DNA of 64,000 nt from the NCBI RefSeq assembly GCF_003260205.1, contig NZ_QERF01000003.1, positions 1 through 64,000 on the forward strand. Reading direction: 5' to 3'. The notes under the pieces are model-generated. The model saw only the letters and a program-made list of their open reading frames with translations. It had not been told where the DNA came from and ran no database searches. Below, in pieces: positions 50,828 through 60,806 of this stretch. A program made the position numbers and the translations under genes. Within the stretch, counting starts at the first letter, position 1. The number at the start of each line of letters is the position of its first letter. The DNA is from Winogradskyella tangerina (GTDB taxonomy: Bacteria > Bacteroidota > Bacteroidia > Flavobacteriales > Flavobacteriaceae).

Positions 50828-53800
50828 ATGAAAAAGATCTTAATTGCCCTCATATTTACAATTTCAATATCAAGCTTTTCACAACAAAAATATCAGAGTT
50901 TACTTTGGGAGATCACTGGCAATGGTTTAGAAAAACCATCTTATCTCTATGGCACCATGCACGTAAGTAAAAAGGTAGCCTTCAGACTAGATGATGTTTT
51001 TTATAAAGCCTTGAATGAGAGCGAATGTATTGCTTTAGAATCTGACCCAACAACCTGGCCAGGTTTTAACTACGACATGATGCTCAATGAAATGAGCTAT
51101 TACAATAACTACAGATATGGTTTCTACACTAACCTTTTTAAATTATCGCATCCTGAAGAAATGGCTATTAGAGCTTCAGTTAGGATGGATAATGGTGCTG
51201 TAAATGCCTATTTATACAGAAAAAGTAATGCGGCTGATAATTTTGAAGAGGAAACCTATTTGGATATGTTTATTTATCAGGCAGGAAAGAAAAATGGGAA
51301 AGAGATCTACGGATTAGAGGATTTGGCCGAATCGCGCTACTTAACTACAAAAGCAGCCTACAATGCAAATAAAAAGGATTTAGATCCATGGTTACAAAAA
51401 TTGTATGCTAAAGAAAACCCGTATTTAATTCAGGAAAATCTGTATCGTGACAGAAATCTAGACCTATTAGATTCTATCGGCGCAGGTGTAAATACAGAAT
51501 TCTACAGAGAAAACATGCTTTACATTCGAAATGAAAACATGGTGAATTCTCTAGTAGAACTAATGCCTCAAAAATCGGTCTTTGCAGGTGTGGGTGCGGC
51601 TCATTTACCTGGTGACAAAGGCATGATCAATATGTTGCGTCAGCGCGGTTATACAGTAAAAGCTTTAACCTCTGAGCAAACCGATTTTAGTAAAACTGAA
51701 AAGACAAAACTCGATAGCCTATTTGTAGCGCCTGAGTTAAAGATTCATAAAACTCCTGATGGCTTTTTAGGGCTAAATACTTATGACGAATTGCGTGAAT
51801 TCTCGTATTCTGGTCAGAAATATTACCTCGATCCAGATATGACCAATGGCGCTTATCTCACCGTTAACAGAATCAGCCGATTTATGTATCTGCCTAACGA
51901 GAAAGATAACATGACGCTTCAAGATATCGACGATCTGCTCTATGAAGATATCCCTGGAGATATTGTTAAGAAAGAAGAATTAACCGATCCTTATCCTGGT
52001 CTAAGTATCGTTAATAAGACTAAAAAAGGTGAGTTTCAGAAATATCATATTTATCAAACACCATTAGAGATTATTATTATTAAATATGCAGGTCGAAGTG
52101 ATTTTGTGTTGAAGCATGAAGCCAAGATCTTTAATTCAATTTCGCTTAAAACACCATCAAATGCATTGGTGCCTTTTGAATCTCCAAGCAAAAAATATAA
52201 TGTGGATTTTCCGGAGTATTACATCACTAGTAATATGAATAACAAAGGGAAAAAATTGTTGGAAGGCTATCAGAATGATGCTTACTATTTTCTTGAAGAA
52301 GTCCCTGTTCACGATCTAGACTATATTGAAGAAGACAGTTTTGAGGCAAAATATTTTCACCATGCGCTTTACAAAAATTATAAGCTTGAAGAGGTTGATG
52401 GCGGCTTTAAATCTGGCACCTACAAAAACTATGAGTCGCGCGCCCTATTAGATTCTACAACAAACAAAAGTTTACACCTAAAAACCATCGTAAAAGATGG
52501 AAGCTATTATCTTTTGGGCTATGTTGGGACCAACACTGAAGAAAAATCAGCGTTTTTCGAATCGTTTAGATTTAACAAGACGGATTACTCTGATTTTGAA
52601 AAGGTGGTAGATACCTCTTTACATTTTTCAGTATATACAAATGCTAAGGCGCCAATACCTAATCCATACGGTTATGGTTATTATGGCGGTAATAAAGATG
52701 AAAAAGACTACCAAGAGAAATCAAAAACAACAACCTATTCTACCAAAGCCAACGAGCAAATTGAAGTCTCGAGGAAGAAATTTCATGATCTTCAAATGTA
52801 TCATAATGTAGATAGTTTGTGGAATACTGTGGAGCGTAAAATCAATTACGGCACACGTTATTATTCACCTAAGAAAAAATTCAAAATAGGTAATAAGGTA
52901 AAAACTAAAACAGATAATATCTACACTTATAGTTTTACATACACAGATTCAAATAGTGCTAAACAAGTGATGGTTAAGAACGTCCTTAAAGAAGGCGTGC
53001 TTTTTGAAATGAAGACCTTAATAGACTCCATAAGTGGTCCTTCAAAATTTGTAACTGAATTTTATGATTCCTTTACGCCAATAGACACGTTGATGGGTAA
53101 GGATGTACTAAAGGATAAAACACGTCAGTTCTTTGATGCGCTGAAGGAAAACGACAGTATTGTTTTAGAATCGTACAATCTTATAAAATTCAAAAAGTAC
53201 AATAGCCGAGATATGGTTTCTATACTGAAAGATTTTGAATTTGATAAAGAACGTTTAAACATTAAATCGCATTTGGTTAGAAAACTCATTGAGATCGACC
53301 TTGAAAATAATATCGATTTTGTTAAGCAATTATACTATGACAGCTATTCAGATCCTCAGACACAATCAGCCATTTTAGAAGGTTTATTCTATTCGAATAA
53401 AAAAGAAAATTACGAACTAGCCATGGATCTTATGGAGCGCGACCTACCGTTAGGTGGTATTGGCGGTGTATTCTATAACTACTACCGAAAGGATTCTTTA
53501 GAATTGAAGGCTGCATTATTCCCAAAAATTCTTCAATACAGTACTATTAGCGAATACAAGGAGCCACTTTACGATCTATTAGTACGCTTAAAAGATAGTG
53601 GACAAGTGAAGATCAATTCGTATAAAAAATATAAGAATCAGATCATTAATGACGGTAAGATCGAAGTAAAACGTAGTTTGAGTAATAATGGTTATGGCTA
53701 CAATTCATACTCCGACGATCTGTCTACTTATGTAAACCTTATATTTCCATACAGAAAGGAGCGAACGGCTCAGGATTTCTTTGAAAAAATGTTGAATGTC

Positions 53801-54349
53801 GACGAGACCTCAGCATTGGTACGTTACTATATTTTGCTAACGAAAAACAAGGAAGCCATACCGCAGCAACTTGTGGAAAAACTGGTTGAAGATGAAGAAA
53901 ACCAATATCGTCTCTTAGAAGAATTAGATGAAGCCAAACTGCTTTCAAAAATTAAATCACTTAATATCAGTCAGCAACAATTTGCCAAATCAAAGCTTTT
54001 ATCACAAGCAAATTATGAGAAAGAGAAAGATTCTGTCACTTATCTTATGAAACGCGATTTTAAAACCGACAAAGGCAAAGATGCTGTAATGTATTTCTTT
54101 AGAATTGATAAGGATGATGAATACTCAGGCAAATCTGAAGTATTACACTATATCTCATTTATTAAACCAAAAGATCCAAATCAATTAGTGGTAGATTATT
54201 ACGACAAGTCAGATAACTACGGAACAACGATAGATGAAACTAAGGAACTAGAAGAGCAATACGAAGAAATTATAAACCTCGCCATATACAAGGACCGTAA
54301 ACGGGTTACTCCGAGTTCTAATGGTTACAATGGGTATTATGATTATTAA
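50828..54349 (+). CDS. Large exported protein with TraB/GumN domain
   Basis: The protein has 1173 residues, about four times the usual length for this domain. A signal peptide (MKKILIALIFTISISSFSQ) precedes the TraB/GumN domain, residues 20-300, with the conserved GTMHVS (42-47) and FAGVGAAHLPGDKGM. The remaining about 870 residues have no recognised domain. They contain a Tyr/Gly-rich patch (NPYGYGYYGGNKDE) around 615 and another (NNGYGYNSYSDD) near 960, and appear as long alpha/beta and helical solenoid sections. The conserved GxxH and EExE-type residues suggest metallopeptidase-like chemistry, which is not proven for the family. Confidence 0.82.
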   Translation: MKKILIALIFTISISSFSQQKYQSLLWEITGNGLEKPSYLYGTMHVSKKVAFRLDDVFYKALNESECIALESDPTTWPGFNYDMMLNEMSYYNNYRYGFYTNLFKLSHPEEMAIRASVRMDNGAVNAYLYRKSNAADNFEEETYLDMFIYQAGKKNGKEIYGLEDLAESRYLTTKAAYNANKKDLDPWLQKLYAKENPYLIQENLYRDRNLDLLDSIGAGVNTEFYRENMLYIRNENMVNSLVELMPQKSVFAGVGAAHLPGDKGMINMLRQRGYTVKALTSEQTDFSKTEKTKLDSLFVAPELKIHKTPDGFLGLNTYDELREFSYSGQKYYLDPDMTNGAYLTVNRISRFMYLPNEKDNMTLQDIDDLLYEDIPGDIVKKEELTDPYPGLSIVNKTKKGEFQKYHIYQTPLEIIIIKYAGRSDFVLKHEAKIFNSISLKTPSNALVPFESPSKKYNVDFPEYYITSNMNNKGKKLLEGYQNDAYYFLEEVPVHDLDYIEEDSFEAKYFHHALYKNYKLEEVDGGFKSGTYKNYESRALLDSTTNKSLHLKTIVKDGSYYLLGYVGTNTEEKSAFFESFRFNKTDYSDFEKVVDTSLHFSVYTNAKAPIPNPYGYGYYGGNKDEKDYQEKSKTTTYSTKANEQIEVSRKKFHDLQMYHNVDSLWNTVERKINYGTRYYSPKKKFKIGNKVKTKTDNIYTYSFTYTDSNSAKQVMVKNVLKEGVLFEMKTLIDSISGPSKFVTEFYDSFTPIDTLMGKDVLKDKTRQFFDALKENDSIVLESYNLIKFKKYNSRDMVSILKDFEFDKERLNIKSHLVRKLIEIDLENNIDFVKQLYYDSYSDPQTQSAILEGLFYSNKKENYELAMDLMERDLPLGGIGGVFYNYYRKDSLELKAALFPKILQYSTISEYKEPLYDLLVRLKDSGQVKINSYKKYKNQIINDGKIEVKRSLSNNGYGYNSYSDDLSTYVNLIFPYRKERTAQDFFEKMLNVDETSALVRYYILLTKNKEAIPQQLVEKLVEDEENQYRLLEELDEAKLLSKIKSLNISQQQFAKSKLLSQANYEKEKDSVTYLMKRDFKTDKGKDAVMYFFRIDKDDEYSGKSEVLHYISFIKPKDPNQLVVDYYDKSDNYGTTIDETKELEEQYEEIINLAIYKDRKRVTPSSNGYNGYYDY

Positions 54350-54351
54350 GT

Positions 54352-55272
54352 TCAGCTAGCCGCCGTAATATATTTTTTAGGCGTAGTGCCAAATTTCTTT
54401 TTAAAGGCTGCAATAAAATGACTGGCTGTGCTATAACCTACTCGTAAGCCAACCTCATTGACGTTGTAATCGCCAGACTCTAAAAGTTTACGTGCCACTT
54501 CCATTTTATAGTCAAATAAAAAGCCATAAACGGTATCTCCGTAGATCTGTTTGAAGCCCTCTTTGAGTTTTTTCAAGCTTAGGTCAACTTCCTGAGCCAA
54601 ATCTTTTAAGCTAGGCGGTTCGGCCATTTGAGCAATAATAATATCCTTTGCATTACGCAATTTGGCGACATTAACTTCATCAACCAAAAACGGACATTGT
54701 TCAATATCGGCATCTTCATTTCTATTAAAATACAAACTCAGCAGCTCGTAAACTTTAGCCTTGAAGTATAATGGCTTAATGGACGAATTAAGATTGAAAC
54801 TAATCAGCTGATTTAATACTACGGCCATAGACGGATTGATTTTTCCATCAGTATAGTATTTTTTGTTCTTATTTTCTTCGGAAAGGAACGTTACATAATT
54901 AGCATCTTGAGAAAATAACCCATGAAACTTCTTTATAGAGATCACAAAAGACACCAACCAAGAATGTGGATGTAATTCTAAATGAATAGGAAGATCTCGT
55001 TGCGGATTGTATAATAATAAAGACGTCTCTTCTTTAATATTCAGCGTATAATTCCCTTGATTAAAAACAAAATCTGCTGAACCCTTAGTGCAAAAATGAA
55101 ATTGAATATAGCTGCTATCGATCTCTCGTTCAAGAATTTCAACAAGGTCGTTATCATTTTTTGAAGTGAGCACAAAAAAGCCATCTTCGATGTAGGTTTC
55201 GTCAAAAGTACCTCTAGCGACACTTTTTGAAGGCATTTTTTCAAAATTCATTTTCTTGTTATTTAGATTCAT
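54352..55272 (-). CDS. AraC-family regulator, divergent from hemA
   Basis: The protein has 306 residues. The N-terminal part (residues 20-180) is a cupin-like sensor, and the C-terminal double helix-turn-helix spans about 205-300 (LRNAKDIIIAQMAEPPSLKDLAQEVDLSLKKLKEGF; YNVNEVGLRVGYSTASHFIAAFKKKFGTTPKKYI). The first 15 residues are low-complexity, and starts at 55251 or 55236 are possible. The divergent placement next to hemA, with a 13-bp palindrome in the shared 179-bp gap, makes it a candidate regulator of haem genes. Confidence 0.88.
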   Translation of the reverse strand: MNLNNKKMNFEKMPSKSVARGTFDETYIEDGFFVLTSKNDNDLVEILEREIDSSYIQFHFCTKGSADFVFNQGNYTLNIKEETSLLLYNPQRDLPIHLELHPHSWLVSFVISIKKFHGLFSQDANYVTFLSEENKNKKYYTDGKINPSMAVVLNQLISFNLNSSIKPLYFKAKVYELLSLYFNRNEDADIEQCPFLVDEVNVAKLRNAKDIIIAQMAEPPSLKDLAQEVDLSLKKLKEGFKQIYGDTVYGFLFDYKMEVARKLLESGDYNVNEVGLRVGYSTASHFIAAFKKKFGTTPKKYITAAS

Positions 55273-55308
55273 TCTAAACTAAAGACTTAAAAAGCCTTGA
55301 TTTCACTA

Positions 55309-55316
55309 CAAAAGTA
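55309..55316 (-). promoter_or_regulatory. Promoter -7 box of the AraC gene next to hemA
   Basis: TACTTTTG on the minus strand fits TAnnTTTG. Confidence 0.5.
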
Positions 55317-55394
55317 TGACAAAAATCATGTTTTATTAAAAAATAAACTTAAAAAACCAGAAACGATATTTTAAGTTCTTCTAGCGTTATTTTT

Positions 55395-55418
55395 TTGTTA
55401 TTAACAAAAGTAAATTTG
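55395..55418 (+). promoter_or_regulatory. hemA promoter with overlapping palindrome
   Basis: TTGTTA-T-TAACAA (55395-55407) is a perfect 13-bp inverted repeat. Three bases later TAAATTTG (55411-55418) fits the -7 consensus TAnnTTTG. The repeat covers the sequence just upstream of the -7 box, a good place for a regulator to block or recruit polymerase. The start codon is 33 bp downstream. Confidence 0.5.
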
Positions 55419-55451
55419 CCTTGTTAATTTCCGAGTCAGGTAAACGAGCGA

Positions 55452-56699
55452 ATGCAACAACATAAAAGCACATATTTTTATGCCATAGGACTCAGCTATC
55501 AGAAAGCTGATGCTGAGGTGCGCGGTCATTTTAGTTTGGGAGATACTGAAAAGCAAAACTTATTGCTTCAGGCTAAAGAAAATGCCATAGAAAGTTTAAT
55601 GGTCATTTCAACGTGTAATCGCACGGAACTTTATGGCTTTGCTGAGCATCCATACCAGCTCATTCACCTACTTTGCGAAAACACAAAGGGAACGGTTGAG
55701 GAATTTCAGGAGGTTGCTTACATTCATAAAGGGAAAAATGCCATTCACCACATGTTTCGTGTGGGTTCAGGATTAGATAGTCAGATTCTTGGAGATTTCG
55801 AAATTATAAGTCAATTGAAGTTTGCAGCACGCAAATCTAAAACCATTGGCTTGCTCAACTCCTTTACTGAGCGCTTAGTGAATTCTGTTATTCAGGCGAG
55901 TAAGCGTATCAAAAATGAAACTGAATTATCGTCTGGTGCTACATCTGTATCTTTCGCATCGGTGCAGTACATTATGAATAATGTTGAACAGATTTCAGAC
56001 AAAAACATTTTACTCTTCGGAACTGGTAAAATAGGTCGAAATACGTGCGAGAACTTAGTAAAGCATACACAGAATTCGCACATTACCTTAATCAATAGAA
56101 CCAAAACTAAGGCTGAAGAAGTAGCTGGTAAATTTAATCTTCTCGTTAAAGATTACAATCAACTTGAAGAAGAGATCAATAGTTCGGATATTTTAATTGT
56201 AGCGACTGGTGCTTTAAATCCAACCGTTTACAAATCATTAATTACGACAGACAAACCTCTTTTGGTTCTCGATCTTTCTATTCCGAAAAACGTCAATGAA
56301 GATATAAGAGAGCTTTCAAATGTTACTTTGGTTCACTTAGATGATTTAGCAAAGATCACTGATGATACCTTAGAAAAACGCAAAGCCTTTATCCCTGCGG
56401 CAGAACGTATTATTGATGAGATCATGACGGAGTTCAACGCGTGGATAGACACCTTAAAATTTGTACCTACCATACAGGCGATAAAACATAAGCTCAACGG
56501 TTTTAAAGCTTCAGAATTAAATACGCAGCGTAAAAAAATAGCTGATTTCAATGAAGATCAGGCTGAGTTGATCACTAACAACATCATTCAAAAGATCACC
56601 AATCAGGTTGCTCATCACCTTAGAGCCGATGGCTCTTCAGATGAAAGTATAGAGCTTATCAAAAAAATATTCCAGCTAGAAACCATAGATAATGCCTAA
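55452..56699 (+). CDS. hemA: Glutamyl-tRNA reductase
   Basis: The protein has 415 residues. The catalytic Cys55 is in VISTCNRTELYG, and GSGLDSQILGDFEI and the NADPH-domain NILLFGTGKIGRNTC are conserved. This is the first enzyme of the C5 pathway, converting glutamyl-tRNA to glutamate semialdehyde. It overlaps hemCD by 8 bp, so the genes are an operon. Confidence 0.96.
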   Translation: MQQHKSTYFYAIGLSYQKADAEVRGHFSLGDTEKQNLLLQAKENAIESLMVISTCNRTELYGFAEHPYQLIHLLCENTKGTVEEFQEVAYIHKGKNAIHHMFRVGSGLDSQILGDFEIISQLKFAARKSKTIGLLNSFTERLVNSVIQASKRIKNETELSSGATSVSFASVQYIMNNVEQISDKNILLFGTGKIGRNTCENLVKHTQNSHITLINRTKTKAEEVAGKFNLLVKDYNQLEEEINSSDILIVATGALNPTVYKSLITTDKPLLVLDLSIPKNVNEDIRELSNVTLVHLDDLAKITDDTLEKRKAFIPAAERIIDEIMTEFNAWIDTLKFVPTIQAIKHKLNGFKASELNTQRKKIADFNEDQAELITNNIIQKITNQVAHHLRADGSSDESIELIKKIFQLETIDNA

Positions 56700-58269
56700 A
56701 ACAATTCGCATTGGCACGCGCGATAGCCAATTGGCTATGTGGCAAGCAAAAACCGTTCAATCTCAATTAGAACATTTAGGCCATAAAACGGTTTTGGTTC
56801 CGGTGAAATCTACAGGAGATATTGTTCTCGACAAGCCGTTATACGAACTTGGTATTACAGGGATTTTCACAAAAACATTAGACATTGCTATGCTCAATGA
56901 AGATATTGACATTGCAGTGCACTCACTCAAAGACGTCCCTACGCTTCTACCCAAAGGTATTGTTCAAGCAGCTGTACTCAAACGCGGTAACGTTAATGAT
57001 ACTCTTGTTTTCAAAAAGAATGAAGAATTTCTTTCAGCAAGGGAGGCTATAATCGCTACCGGAAGTTTAAGACGTAGGGCGCAATGGTTAAATCGCTATC
57101 CAACGCACACTGTAGTTGGTTTGCGAGGAAACGTGAATTCTAGACTTCAGAAATTAGAAGATAATGCCGATTGGAATGGTGCCATTTTCGCAGCTGCGGG
57201 AATTGGACGACTTAATATTAGACCCGAAAATGCCATCAACCTTCATTGGATGATCCCAGCCCCTGCACAAGGTGCTATAATGATCACAGCCTTAGAATCT
57301 GATGAGGAGACGAGAGCTATTTGCGCAGAGATCAATCATGAAGAAACAGAAATATGCACAAGTATTGAACGCAAATTTTTAAATCTACTTGAAGGAGGCT
57401 GTACAGCGCCTATTGGTGCTTTGGCACTGATTAAAAATGAAGAAGTTCATTTTAAAGGCATTCTATTAAGTAAGGATGGTACAAAAAAAGTGGAAGTCTC
57501 TAAAGTCGCAGCACTAGGCAAGCATGATGACTTGGCTGAATTTTGTGCTGACTATGTTATTGGCAAAGGTGGTAAAACACTGATCGATCAACTTCAGAGG
57601 AGCGATAAAAAGACCAATATTTATTCTACCAAAAAACTCACAGACGATCAGTTGTTATTGTTTCATAATGCGGTTGTGGCTGAGAGTAACGATGCTATAA
57701 AAATTAGTCTCAATCGCCTTTCGAAGAGTATTATTAGAAATGAGATAGAACATGTCATCATCACTAGTAAGAATGCTGTTGAGTCTTTACTCACTAACTA
57801 TTCTACTCCCGAATTGCAATTCAAAAATATCTACTGTGTAGGTCGAAGAACCAAACGTCTGATAGAGAAGCGTATCGGTAAAGTAACGCATACAGAAGCG
57901 AATGCTAAAAAGCTTGCGTCTTATTTGGTAGAACAATCTAACGTGAAAGAGGTTACCTATTTCTGCAGTGATCTTCGATTAGATGATCTGCCCAATATTC
58001 TTAGTGAAAACAACATTTCTGTCAATGAAATAGAAGCGTATCAAACAAAATTTGATGCCGATAAAATTGAAGGTCAATTAGACGGTGTTATGTTTTACAG
58101 CCCTTCTACTGTTGAAAGTTTTCTGAAGCAAAACAAAGCCCATGGTATTGCATTTTGTATTGGGGAAACTACCGCTAAAGCTGCGAGTGCATATTTTGAA
58201 GAGGTGAGAGTAGCTAAAGTACCAACCGTGGAAAGTGTGATTGAATTAGTTAATGAATATTATGTATAG
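56692..58269 (+). CDS. hemC: HemC-HemD fusion: hydroxymethylbilane synthase plus uroporphyrinogen-III synthase
   Basis: The protein has 525 residues, against about 310 for HemC alone. Residues 1-300 are HemC with the dipyrromethane-cofactor Cys237 in LLEGGCTAPIGA and the Arg/Asp sites TGSLRRRAQ and HSLKDVP. Residues about 310-525 match the two-lobed uroporphyrinogen-III synthase (YSTKKLTDDQ, HVIITSKNAVESLL, YCVGRRTKRLIE, VMFYSPSTVESFL, FCIGETTAKAA). The fusion would pass the unstable hydroxymethylbilane directly to cyclisation. A separate hemD is not seen in the window. Confidence 0.92.
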   Translation: MPKTIRIGTRDSQLAMWQAKTVQSQLEHLGHKTVLVPVKSTGDIVLDKPLYELGITGIFTKTLDIAMLNEDIDIAVHSLKDVPTLLPKGIVQAAVLKRGNVNDTLVFKKNEEFLSAREAIIATGSLRRRAQWLNRYPTHTVVGLRGNVNSRLQKLEDNADWNGAIFAAAGIGRLNIRPENAINLHWMIPAPAQGAIMITALESDEETRAICAEINHEETEICTSIERKFLNLLEGGCTAPIGALALIKNEEVHFKGILLSKDGTKKVEVSKVAALGKHDDLAEFCADYVIGKGGKTLIDQLQRSDKKTNIYSTKKLTDDQLLLFHNAVVAESNDAIKISLNRLSKSIIRNEIEHVIITSKNAVESLLTNYSTPELQFKNIYCVGRRTKRLIEKRIGKVTHTEANAKKLASYLVEQSNVKEVTYFCSDLRLDDLPNILSENNISVNEIEAYQTKFDADKIEGQLDGVMFYSPSTVESFLKQNKAHGIAFCIGETTAKAASAYFEEVRVAKVPTVESVIELVNEYYV

Positions 58270-58270
58270 C

Positions 58271-58347
58271 TGTCATTCCTGCGCAGGCAGGAATCCAAAA
58301 TGGCTGTTGGTAAATAAATTTAGATTCCTGCTTTCGCAGGAATGACA
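58271..58347. repeat. Palindromic intergenic repeat (CCTGCGCAGGCAGG type)
   Basis: TGTCATTCCTGCGCAGGCAGGAATCC (split here: TGTCATTCCTGCG then CAGGCAGGAATCC) faces GATTCCTGC...GCAGGAATGACA (58323-58347) in inverted orientation. It is a mobile REP/MITE-like intergenic repeat of a widespread kind. The resulting long hairpin falls between hemCD and hemE. Confidence 0.7.
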
Positions 58348-58368
58348 AAATATGGGATTGAAAGTAAA

Positions 58369-59394
58369 ATGATAAAAAACGATTTATACTTAAGAGCACT
58401 AAAAGGAGAAACAGTTGAACGTCCACCAGTATGGATGATGCGTCAGGCTGGTCGTTATTTACCTGAATTCATGGAAATAAAGGCGAAGTACGATTTCTTT
58501 ACACGTTGTCGCACTCCAGAATTAGCCAGCGAAATTACTGTACAACCTATCCGTCGTTATGGAATGGATGCTGCTATATTATTTTCTGATATTTTGGTGA
58601 TTCCACAAGCTATGAATATAGAGGTGGAGATGAAACTTAATTTCGGACCATACTTACCAAATCCGGTACGCACTCAAAAGGATGTAGATAATGTTATTAT
58701 TCCAGATGTACACGTAGAACTCGACTACGTAATGCAGGCTATTAAAGCTACCAAGGAACTACTCAATAATGATATTCCGTTAATTGGATTTGCAGGTTCA
58801 CCTTGGACTATACTCTGCTACTGTGTGCAAGGACAAGGCAGTAAAAACTTCGACAAAGCCAAGCAGTTCTGCTTTACAAACCCTATCGCTGCTCATCAAT
58901 TGCTTCAAAAAATTACAGATACAACCATTGCCTATTTAAAGGCAAAAGTTGCTGCAGGATGTAATGCCGTACAAGTTTTTGATTCTTGGGGAGGCATGCT
59001 GTCTCCAACCGACTATCAAGAATTTTCATGGCAATACATAAATCAGATTATTGAAGCCTTAAAAGATGATGCGCCAGTTATTGCCTTCGGAAAAGGGTGC
59101 TGGTTTGCCTTAGGTGAAATGGCAAAATCTAATGCCGCTGCTCTAGGCGTTGACTGGACCTGCTCGCCGCAAAATGCGAGATATCTCACAGGTGGAAATA
59201 TTACACTTCAGGGTAATTTTGACCCTTCACGATTATTCTCACCACCTTCAGAAATTAAAAAAATGGTCACCGAAATGATAAATGCTTTCGGGAAAGACAA
59301 ATACATTGTAAATTTAGGTCACGGTATTCTACCTAATATTCCGTTAGATAATGCAAAGGCCTTCATTGATGCTGTTAAAGAGTATAAGGCTTAA
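58369..59394 (+). CDS. hemE: Uroporphyrinogen decarboxylase
   Basis: The protein has 341 residues. The diagnostic N-terminal site RQAGRYLP (25-32) and the later catalytic Asp region [10 protein letters not shown] are conserved. It decarboxylates uroporphyrinogen III to coproporphyrinogen III. The start [14 protein letters not shown] is chosen because the ATG at 58342 lies inside the preceding palindromic repeat. Confidence 0.95.
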   Translation: MIKNDLYLRALKGETVERPPVWMMRQAGRYLPEFMEIKAKYDFFTRCRTPELASEITVQPIRRYGMDAAILFSDILVIPQAMNIEVEMKLNFGPYLPNPVRTQKDVDNVIIPDVHVELDYVMQAIKATKELLNNDIPLIGFAGSPWTILCYCVQGQGSKNFDKAKQFCFTNPIAAHQLLQKITDTTIAYLKAKVAAGCNAVQVFDSWGGMLSPTDYQEFSWQYINQIIEALKDDAPVIAFGKGCWFALGEMAKSNAAALGVDWTCSPQNARYLTGGNITLQGNFDPSRLFSPPSEIKKMVTEMINAFGKDKYIVNLGHGILPNIPLDNAKAFIDAVKEYKA

Positions 59395-59472
59395 TTTCGG
59401 AATTAGCGACGTAACAGAATGGAATTTCATGCGTCTTGATTAGTAGTTAATACTGTCAACTAAAACTGAAAA

Positions 59473-60255
59473 ATGATTCAAAATATATTTAGAGGTCTTC
59501 AGGTGTATTCAGGAGCCTACGGATTAATTTCAAAATTGAAATTATGGAAGTACTTCGTTATTCCGGTGCTCATTAGCTTTGTAGTTTTTGTATTGATCTT
59601 TGTCTCTGCTTACGGTCTTTCCGATAATCTTGGAGAGTGGTTTGCTCAGATCTGGATCTGGGAATTTGGCAAAGAAACATTCACTGCCATTTCTACATTT
59701 ATTGGAGGTATTATCATATTTGCCATTGGGCTGATAATGTATAAACATATCATTATGGCCTTATCTTCGCCATTTATGGCTCCGGTTTCAGAAAAGATCG
59801 AGGCCTATTTTACAGGTAAACCTGCCCAGAATTATGTGAACACAAACTTTACTAAACAACTGGTTAGAGGGATTAGAATTGGTATGCGCAATTTGTTCAG
59901 AGAGTTACTTTATACCATTCCTATTTTACTTCTGAAATTTATTCCGGTAGTTAATATTTTTTCAACAGCACTGTTGTTTTTAGTACAGGCCTATTATGCC
60001 GGATTTGCAAATATGGACTACACGCTTGAACGCCATTTTAAATATAAAGAAAGTGTTGCGTTCATTAGAAAACATAGAGGTCTTGCTATTGGAAATGGCA
60101 TTGGATTCTTACTCCTTTTATTCATCCCGGTGATCGGAGTTATTTTAGTACTCCCATTAAGTGTAACCTCTGCTTCGGTTATTGCAGTTGATTTGTTATT
60201 CGACGATGATGAGGAAATTGGCTTTGAACCTTTCGATAAGATAGACCTTAACTAA
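59473..60255 (+). CDS. EI24-domain membrane protein (CysZ-like)
   Basis: The protein has 260 residues and four to six hydrophobic segments (VIPVLISFVVFVLIFVSAYGL, FIGGIIIFAIGLIMYKHIIMALSSPFMAPVSEKI, IGFLLLLFIPVIGVILVLPL). The EI24/CysZ fold is evident in the SSPFMAPVSEKI segment. CysZ imports sulphate, but Bacteroidota EI24 proteins sit in hem clusters, where their role is unknown. One base overlap (TAATG) couples it to the GNAT gene. Confidence 0.85.
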   Translation: MIQNIFRGLQVYSGAYGLISKLKLWKYFVIPVLISFVVFVLIFVSAYGLSDNLGEWFAQIWIWEFGKETFTAISTFIGGIIIFAIGLIMYKHIIMALSSPFMAPVSEKIEAYFTGKPAQNYVNTNFTKQLVRGIRIGMRNLFRELLYTIPILLLKFIPVVNIFSTALLFLVQAYYAGFANMDYTLERHFKYKESVAFIRKHRGLAIGNGIGFLLLLFIPVIGVILVLPLSVTSASVIAVDLLFDDDEEIGFEPFDKIDLN

Positions 60256-60806
60256 TGATCGCTGCGTTCGATGGTTTTGAAATAAGTGCAGTTCACGGAG
60301 GTGATGCCTGGAAAATCTGCAACCTCATGGTAGCTAATGAGGAACGTTTCAAACGGTACTTTCCAAAAACATTAGAACAAAACTTATCACCTACCTTATC
60401 CCAGTTATTTGTTGAACAAAAAGTGAAACAATTTGAAAGTAAGGAAGAATTTCTATTCACATTAAAACATTCTGAAACCAGAGCACTGGCCGCACTTATC
60501 TACATTAAAGAGTTAGACTGGGAAAAGGGCCAAGGCGAATTTGCCTATTGCATCGGCTATACTTTTGAAGGTCGCGGACTAATAACTAAGGCCATCAAGT
60601 TTTTAACGGTATATGCTTTTGACGAATTGGGGCTAAAAACGCTTCAAATCATTGTGAATAAGGATAATCCGGCAAGTATAAAAGTAGCCCTAAAAAATGA
60701 TTTTGAATGGCAAAAAACACTAGCAAAAGCCTATGCACCTCCCGGCGAATCTCCGCTAGACATGGAATTATATGAACGTTACAAATCTGAAGTTAAAAGC
60801 TCATAA
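60255..60806 (+). CDS. RimJ/RimL-type GNAT acetyltransferase
   Basis: The protein has 183 residues, a GNAT fold with an acetyl-CoA pocket around EFAYCIGYTFEGRGLITKAIKFL and a C-terminal LKTLQIIVNKDNPASIKVALKNDFEW. Members acetylate protein N-termini or small amines. The last 14 bp overlap the convergent TPR-HTH gene. Confidence 0.87.
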   Translation: MIAAFDGFEISAVHGGDAWKICNLMVANEERFKRYFPKTLEQNLSPTLSQLFVEQKVKQFESKEEFLFTLKHSETRALAALIYIKELDWEKGQGEFAYCIGYTFEGRGLITKAIKFLTVYAFDELGLKTLQIIVNKDNPASIKVALKNDFEWQKTLAKAYAPPGESPLDMELYERYKSEVKSS

